Shown: positions 1 through 5,300 of the stretch, in pieces
Numbering within the stretch: the first letter of the stretch is position 1
How the letters are laid out: every line of letters starts with the position of its first letter
Assembly: GCA_949076555.1 (NCBI GenBank)
Contig: CARUOB010000020.1
Span: 33,281 to 43,619, forward strand
Direction of reading: 5' to 3'
DNA from: an uncultured Lachnospiraceae bacterium
Lineage (GTDB): Bacteria > Bacillota > Clostridia > Lachnospirales > Lachnospiraceae
Length of the DNA stretch: 10,339 nt
Made by a program: the position numbers and the translations under genes
The notes under the pieces: generated by a model
What the model saw: only the letters and a program-made list of their open reading frames with translations
Told to the model about the DNA's origin: nothing
Database searches by the model: none

Positions 1-91
1 GGATATATCCCAGCGGTGTGAATGCCATAATCACAATTATGGCGGTGAACAGTGCCGTAAGCACAAGTTCATAAGTCTTTTCATTTTTCAT
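1..91 (-). CDS. ECF transporter S component, N-terminal fragment (runs off window)
   Basis: Only the first 30 codons are in the window. They begin MKNEKTYELVLTALFTA and continue through a hydrophobic stretch ending in MAFTPLGYI. This is the usual opening of energy-coupling-factor substrate-binding (S) components: a short charged N-terminus, then a first membrane helix ending in a Pro-Leu-Gly turn. S components are integral membrane proteins that bind a vitamin or similar micronutrient and work with the EcfA/A'/T module. The substrate cannot be assigned from 30 residues; pantothenate, folate, riboflavin and others remain possible. The ATG at 89-91 is preceded by AGGAGG (minus strand, 100-105) at good spacing, which fixes the start. 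A promoter with a palindromic operator lies about 130 nt upstream, so expression is probably controlled at transcription. Confidence 0.72.
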   Translation of the reverse strand, partial: MKNEKTYELVLTALFTAIIVIMAFTPLGYI

Positions 92-222
92 GGTACAATC
101 CTCCTGTTATTATTCTCATACGAGGTAACCGTTCCGTACCTTCACATTCACGTCCTGTTCTTATGGTCTGTGCAGTAAATGTCTGTGGCTGTACTGAAAT
201 AGTTACAAACGAGATACAATAC
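92..222 (-). promoter_or_regulatory. Long 5' leader of the ECF transporter gene
   Basis: From the predicted transcription start (near 222) to the ATG at 91 there is about 130 nt of untranslated leader with no ORF of note. Visible pairings on the minus strand are CAGTA with TACTG (loop about 14 nt), and GGTAC with either a nearby TACC or the GTACC touching the start codon; the latter would loop out the AGGAGG site. I could not match it to a TPP, FMN, cobalamin, THF or preQ1 riboswitch consensus. A role in control is inferred from length and pairing only. Confidence 0.3.
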
Positions 223-223
223 G

Positions 224-238
224 GTGGTATCATACCAC
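224..238. promoter_or_regulatory. Operator-like palindrome over the ECF gene -10 box
   Basis: GTGGTATCATACCAC is a perfect inverted repeat with 7-bp arms around one central base. It overlaps the -10 hexamer (229-234) of the ECF transporter promoter, so a bound dimeric regulator would block RNA polymerase. The TGGT...ACCA half-sites recall operators of some GntR-family repressors, but the centre differs from FadR-type sites and the regulator is not identified. The repressor role is inference. Confidence 0.5.
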
Positions 239-257
239 ATTGCTGTTTTCTTGACAA
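229..257 (-). promoter_or_regulatory. Sigma-A promoter of the ECF transporter gene
   Basis: On the minus strand TTGTCA (252-257) and TATGAT (229-234) are separated by exactly 17 nt, each one base from the vegetative consensus. Transcription would start near 222 and run toward the ATG at 91. It lies beyond the rubrerythrin terminator, so the ECF gene appears to be transcribed independently of rubrerythrin. Confidence 0.7.
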
Positions 258-288
258 TTAAACTTTCAAAAAACACATGTTATGTATC

Positions 289-318
289 AAAAAAAAGACA
301 GCCCGTCGGACTGTCTTT
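289..318 (-). terminator. Intrinsic terminator of rubrerythrin
   Basis: Read on the minus strand, AAAGACAG and CTGTCTTT form a stem that extends inward through one T-G and three G-C pairs to about 11 bp with a 3-nt loop. A run of T's follows directly. It starts 10 nt past the rubrerythrin stop codon, as expected for a Rho-independent terminator. Confidence 0.85.
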
Positions 319-327
319 TCTCTCGTT

Positions 328-867
328 TTAGTAATTCTCCGGCTTCACCTGGAAATAGGACTGGGGGTGCTTGCACACGGGGCAAAGCTCCGGCGCTTTC
401 TTGCCGATCACGATGTGACCGCAGTTTAGGCACTGCCATACGCAGTCGCCGTCCCTGGAGAATACGACGCCGTCCTCCATGTTCTGGATCAGCTTGCGGT
501 ATCTCTCCTCGTGCTCCTTCTCGATCTTTGCCACACCTTCAAAAAGCAGGGCAAGTTCCTCAAAGCCTTCCTTTCTCGCATCCTCCGCAAATCCCGCGTA
601 CATATCCGTCCACTCGTAATTTTCACCCTCGGCCGCGTCCCGCAGATTCTCTCTTGTCTCCGGAATAGCGCCGCCGTGCAGATACTTAAACCAGATCTTG
701 GCATGTTCTTTCTCGTTTGCCGCCGTCTCCGCGAAAATATTCGCCATCTGCACATAGCCATCCTTCTTTGCCTTGGACGCATAATAAGTATACTTCGTGT
801 ACGCCTGCGATTCCCCGGCAAATGCCGCTAACAGGTTTTTTTCCGTCTTTGACCCTTTCAAATCCAT
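328..867 (-). CDS. rbr: Rubrerythrin
   Basis: A 179-residue non-haem iron peroxidase that reduces hydrogen peroxide in the cytoplasm of anaerobes, with electrons supplied by rubredoxin-type partners. Residues about 5-130 form the ferritin-like four-helix domain. Candidate di-iron ligands are E19 (AGESQ), E52-x-x-H55 and E116-x-x-H119. Residues about 140-179 are a C-terminal rubredoxin-like domain with C146-x2-C149 and C162-x2-C165 binding one iron. Length and domain order are those of classical rubrerythrin. The ATG at 865-867 has a GGAGGG ribosome binding site at 874-880 (minus strand). The gene lies downstream of the surface-protein operon on the same strand, but has its own candidate promoter and its own terminator, so it is probably monocistronic. 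Induction by oxygen or peroxide is usual for the family, but I see no PerR-like box. Confidence 0.95.
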   Translation of the reverse strand: MDLKGSKTEKNLLAAFAGESQAYTKYTYYASKAKKDGYVQMANIFAETAANEKEHAKIWFKYLHGGAIPETRENLRDAAEGENYEWTDMYAGFAEDARKEGFEELALLFEGVAKIEKEHEERYRKLIQNMEDGVVFSRDGDCVWQCLNCGHIVIGKKAPELCPVCKHPQSYFQVKPENY

Positions 868-897
868 AACAGACCCTCCTTTTTTATCAGTGTTACC

Positions 898-926
898 ATT
901 TTACACCAAATCTTTCCTCTTGTCTT
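898..926 (-). promoter_or_regulatory. Candidate rubrerythrin promoter
   Basis: On the minus strand AAGACA (921-926) and TAAAAT (898-903) are separated by 17 nt. The -10 is good and the -35 keeps only GACA. Transcription would start near 891, leaving a leader of about 24 nt that includes the ribosome binding site. The site fits in the 88-bp gap after the surface operon. Confidence 0.45.
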
Positions 927-955
927 GCGAAAACTTAAAAGCAGGAAAAACAGCG

Positions 956-2305
956 CTACTTCACCGTCACTTGAAAACACACCGCCTCTTCTTTCGAAAG
1001 CGTATTTGTGGCCGTCACCTGATAACTGCCCGGCGTCCGCGCGGTCAATACGGCCTCATAGGTGGACTTGCCTGCCTTGACCTTCAGGCCGTTCTTCGGC
1101 AGGCCCTCTGAAAGGGGTGTCACCGTCCATTTCAGTTTATCCGTCTCCACGGCCCGCATCAGCCTGCTCACCTGCGCGTACAATGCACAACTGTCTCCCG
1201 GTTTCATCACCACCCCGTCCGTCGGCACTTCCACCGGTTTCCTGGTTCGGTCGTTCTTCAGTTCTTCCACATCGGCATACCGGATTTTCATGGTCTTGTC
1301 CGTTGCAAGCATATCCTTTTTGGTGGCAAACGCTTTCTTTGCGGAAGCGGCCGACTCCGCCTCCCCAACATATTTGGCCTGCAAAATAACGGAATATTTC
1401 TTATTGGCAGAAAGGCCGCCAAGTCGAAAGGTATTTATCGTTATCCCGTCAAAACCATTCTTTGTCACCGTCTCTGCGTCAGTCTCGGAAATCGTCCGTT
1501 TCGCCCCGCTCACCTCATCCGTCAAAAGCGCCTCATACCGGATTCCTGCACTCTGCTCTCCCACCAGCAGATGGGTAAACCGGATCTCGGCCGTGGTATC
1601 CTTTGGCACAACGCTCTTAATCACCGGCGCTGTGGGCGGTACGGAAGCTCTGATGCCGTCTGCTGCCGCCGACACGCTCTCCTGCGTGCTATTCTCTGAC
1701 ACACTCTCTTCCTCCGTGTCCTCCGTACTATTCTCCGACACGCTCTCTCCCGCCGTGTCCTCCGCGCTATTCTCTGACACGCTCTCTCCCGCCGTGTCCT
1801 TCGTGCTGTTTTCCGACACGCTCTCTTCCTCCGTGTCCTCCGTACTATTCTCCGACACGCTCTCTTCCTCCGTGTCCTCCGCACTATTCTCTGACACGCT
1901 CTCTTCCTCCGTGTCCTCCGCACTGTTTTCCGACACGCTCTGCTCTTCCCTGTTCTCTGTCAGTCCGCCGCTCTCCGCGCTGTTTTCCGATATACTGTTG
2001 TCCGACACCGTCTCCTGGGAATCCTTCTCTTCCGAACCGGGCGTTTCCTCCTCTGCATCCTCCGGCCAAGAATCATCCGTTCCCGGTGTCTCTGCCTCCC
2101 GCAAAACGTCCTCCTTTTCCCCAAACGCTTCCTCCTCTCCCCAAAAGAAGGATTCTTCAACCGTATTATCGGAGATGCTTTCCACTGCGGCTGCAAGCTC
2201 CTGCGCCTTTGTCATATAACAGCTTTGCACCAGCAAAATCCCTGCCAGCGCGCAGACAATCCGCCTTTTGTACCGTTTCCATATCGTTGTCGTCTTATTC
2301 TTCAT
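956..2305 (-). CDS. Exported repeat-stalk protein with C-terminal Fn3-like and Ig/Big-like domains
   Basis: A 449-residue predicted surface protein of unknown specific function. Residues 1-40 are a signal sequence: basic stretch WKRYKRR, then a hydrophobic core around IVCALAGILLV. The cleavage site is unclear. The LVQSC there resembles a lipobox, but Gln at -2 is unusual. Residues about 40-222 are very acidic and low in complexity; 123-209 consist of six 13-residue repeats (SVSENS-x-x-D-T-x-x-E) plus a partial one. Residues about 223-329 look like an Fn3-like domain and 330-449 like an Ig/Big-like domain. Both resemble the C-terminus of the upstream 1887-residue protein. Shared landmarks include MK...EEL, a KW-[ST]-VT strand and TLSK near the end. 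I chose the ATG at 2303-2305 over upstream in-frame codons because GGGAGG precedes it by 8 nt. It overlaps the upstream gene by 11 nt, implying coupled translation. There is no LPXTG motif or C-terminal membrane segment. Confidence 0.8.
   Translation of the reverse strand: MKNKTTTIWKRYKRRIVCALAGILLVQSCYMTKAQELAAAVESISDNTVEESFFWGEEEAFGEKEDVLREAETPGTDDSWPEDAEEETPGSEEKDSQETVSDNSISENSAESGGLTENREEQSVSENSAEDTEEESVSENSAEDTEEESVSENSTEDTEEESVSENSTKDTAGESVSENSAEDTAGESVSENSTEDTEEESVSENSTQESVSAAADGIRASVPPTAPVIKSVVPKDTTAEIRFTHLLVGEQSAGIRYEALLTDEVSGAKRTISETDAETVTKNGFDGITINTFRLGGLSANKKYSVILQAKYVGEAESAASAKKAFATKKDMLATDKTMKIRYADVEELKNDRTRKPVEVPTDGVVMKPGDSCALYAQVSRLMRAVETDKLKWTVTPLSEGLPKNGLKVKAGKSTYEAVLTARTPGSYQVTATNTLSKEEAVCFQVTVK
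1679..1939 (-). repeat. 39-bp tandem repeats (six full units plus one partial)
   Basis: Six consecutive 39-bp units occupy 1706-1939, and a shortened unit follows at 1679-1705. Each encodes 13 residues of the form SVSENS[A/T][E/K]DT[E/A][E/G]E. Two unit types are visible: EDTEEE (units 1, 2, 3 and 6) and DTAGE (units 4 and 5). Differences between units are few and partly synonymous. Because 39 is divisible by three, gain or loss of units would change stalk length without breaking the frame. Degenerate versions (SISENSAES, SISDNT) occur upstream in the same protein, suggesting older expansion. Strong strand bias makes the other frames read as Arg-rich or Ser-rich shadow ORFs. Confidence 0.93.
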
Positions 2306-5300
2306 TCTCGTTTCCTCCCGCCTGCGCACTGCCTGAATCGGACTGATACGGCTTCACTTCCACCGTAAAACTGCACACCGTCTTCTTTGACAATGTGGAT
2401 ACCGCCTGCACCTTAACCGTGCCGCACCTGCTCAGTGTCAGCCTCGCCGCATAACTGTCGGAAGATGCCTTGACTGTCGCCGCACCCTTCGGATCAGCGG
2501 TCACGCTCCATTTGATGCGGTCCGTTCCCATGACCCTGTCATAGTCGCCCACATCCGCGAACAGCGCATAGGTCTGCCCGTTTCTTAACGCCACCACCGT
2601 ATCATGCGTGATTTCCTGTCCCGCCGCATTGGCGTCCGCCCACAGCTCCTCCATACTCACGAGAGAAACCTTCATGCTGTTTTCCGCCGCGATCACAGGC
2701 TTTAAGGTGGTAAACCGCTTCGTGCCGGAAGCCTTCTGTACAGGCGGCCTGGAAACAGCCTGCTCCTGCGCTGTCGGCAGATAGTTTGCGGTCACCACAG
2801 CTTCATATGACGTGGCAGACGTCAGACCGTTTATGGTACAGCGATAGGCAGATACCTGTCCGTTCTTATAAGAGACCGGCTCGAACGTAAAGGTATTTTC
2901 CTGCCCGTCAATCTGCGGCGTTTCGCCGCCGTTTTCCTCTGTCCGCGCCCGGTAGGTCGTTTCTTTTCCCGTACTCTTGTCTGTCAGCGTCAGTGTATGG
3001 TAATACTGCGGGCCGTCCATCTCCCGCACTACGGCGCCGGGCTTAACGGTAATGTCCACGGAAGAATCCAGAACCGCCACTTTACTGATTGCCGGAGCGG
3101 GCATATCGTCTACCTTGATAACCGCATTCTTCGTATCGAGAAGTATTCTTCCTTCCCCGGCTTTATCATACAGCTTCACGGGTATGGTGAGGCTTGCTCC
3201 CTTCTTTTGTTCCCCTGTGGCCTCGTCCACCGGATATGCAAAGGGCGTAATCACCGCTTTCTCCTTCTCTCCCGCCGGGTATGTCACCGTAAGGCAGTCC
3301 GCTCCTGCCTTCTCCAGTTCGTCCACCATCGCCGCCAGATCCACTCTGTCCAGCCTAAACGCATCCGCGGAACCTTTCACATCGCATCCCACAATCGTCC
3401 AAACGGAAACTGACTGTCCCAGCTTTAACGTCGTCGTCTTATCTTTGATCGTCTGAAGGGATTTTAGCACTCTGATCTTAATTCTGTTGGATTCCCTTAC
3501 CGCACCGCCGGAGTCCTTACCCGTCACATAAATCTCCGCTGTTCCGGCCTGCCCGCCGAGACTCAGTTTCCCTTTGTTTGTCACCTTGACTACCTTGGTG
3601 TTCGTACTCTTATAGGAAGGGCTCTTATAAACCTCTCCATCATTCTGCCACTCCTCCGCCGCAGAAAGCGTATATCTCACTTCCGCAGGGATCGCCTCGT
3701 TTGTCGGGTCCGTGTACACATAGCCGCCGTTTTCCTGATCGTTAAAGGAAACGGCCGCCCCGTCCGCGTCATAAGCGGTAAGCTGTATCCTCGTGATCAC
3801 GGGCATCTTCGTCCTGATTTTGCCGCTCATCCACCCGGCACAGCTGATCTCCCCCGCCGCGTTTTCGGTCAAATTCCGCAGATAGAACACATAGAAAGTA
3901 TTCGTACGCAGACCGCTCTCCCACGCCAGCCTGCCGTCTGCTGTCCGCGCCCTCGCTGTCACAACCTTCCCGTCAGCGTCCGGACAGAGCGCATCGGACA
4001 ATCCGTCCTCAACAGCCTGCCTCTGTTCGTCAGTCATACTCTCCGGCAAACCCTTGTCCAGACCGGCCTGTGTCAGCGCTTTCTCCACAGCCGCCTTCCA
4101 TGCTTTTGCATTGCTGCCAAGGCTGTCTGTGTAAGGTACGGCGTACCCTTCTGTCCACCGGCTGTTCGTATTCTTCTTCCATGTGGCCGCGGCGCTCACA
4201 TCTTTCATCTCCGTGATCTTCACCCCGGAAGGGGCAGGTACCTGCTTCACGGTAATCTTTTTGACGGCCGAAACGACCCTGCCCTTTCTGTCAAGTCCGG
4301 CCGCGCGCACCGTCAGCGTCGCTTTGCCGGGTCTGAGCGCGCGCATCTCTCCCGTCACACGGTTCACACTGAGCACACTGCTGTCGTCCGAGATAAAACT
4401 TAACTGTATCTGATCCTTCTCGTAAGCTCTCGTCACCTTCACATCGGCGATCCGGCTCTGTCCCACATAGAGCGTGGAGGGAACCCCGTTGAACGCAACC
4501 TTTTTCGCCACATCCATACCCGCCGCATCGCTTTCCATATAGCAGTTTTGTGGCGCCCGCAAAGTGACGGTCTGGGTTCTCGTCTCCTTGCCCGCCCATT
4601 TGATCGTAACTGTCTGATCCTTCCCCTTCTCCATCTTGCAGAAGCAGTCCAGATATTTTTTATCCGGCCCCCAGCGGAGTATGCAGTCCGCAGATTCCGC
4701 CGTCGTATCTGAGAGAGCCTTGGTTCCCGGCATTGCCTCCGGTGCACCGATCCGCAGGGCCACATAGTTGCCCGCCTTCTCCGCAATGCCCGTGCTCTCC
4801 GTGTTGATTGCCGGGGAATATGCCACGGCATCGTAAACCGCCGTCACCTCTCTGTCATGATTCCGATAACTTACCATCGGGCCGGAAAGCTCGATTCCGG
4901 TCTCCTCCACCGCATCAGTCCGCTCCTGCACCGTGCCGCTTTCCCGAACCGGCGCCTTGACCAGTTTCGAGAAATCCATGGTATAGGCCGCCGCCTCATA
5001 TTTGGACGCGCTCTCCTCCTCCGTATCGAAGTCGATGGCAATGGATACGGCCCCCTTCTCAATCGGAAGGAGCAGATCCAGATACCCCTCCTTCAGCGTG
5101 GAGTCCGCTTTCTTGTACAAAACGGTGTCGCTTCCCACGGAAATGCTGACCGACCCGTTATCATCCATCCTGTCCCGCTCTACCGTCAAGCGCAGCGCCA
5201 GAACATAATCCTGCTCATCCGAATCCGCAAAATATACCGGTTTCAAAGGATGCGCTTTATCATAAGGCGCCGCCTGAATGACATTGTCCTTAATTGTGTA

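Noticed and set aside
282..668. Plus-strand ORF opposite rubrerythrin
   Set aside because: It is antisense to a clear rubrerythrin gene, is Pro/Arg/Ser-rich and has no recognisable domain.
927..960. Terminator after the surface operon (AGC...GCT with TTTT)
   Set aside because: The stem is about 3 bp, too weak to call.
1621..1923. Minus-strand Arg-rich repeat ORF
   Set aside because: It is an out-of-frame reading of the same repeats, with no ribosome binding site or folded-domain pattern.
1679..1939. Possible CRISPR array
   Set aside because: The 39-bp units are directly contiguous with no spacers and encode an in-frame peptide repeat.
1062..2219. Plus-strand 385-codon open frame rich in Ser
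   Set aside because: It is the antisense of the repeat-stalk gene. The length comes from the biased 39-bp repeats; there is no signal peptide or recognisable domain, and the minus-strand gene has all the supporting features.
2200..2225. Lipobox (LVQSC) in the repeat-stalk protein
   Set aside because: Gln at -2 is not typical and the Cys is followed by more signal-like sequence. It is kept only as a possibility within the gene entry.
2306..2329. Earlier in-frame start of the repeat-stalk gene
   Set aside because: It lacks a ribosome binding site, whereas the start at 2305 has GGGAGG 8 nt upstream.
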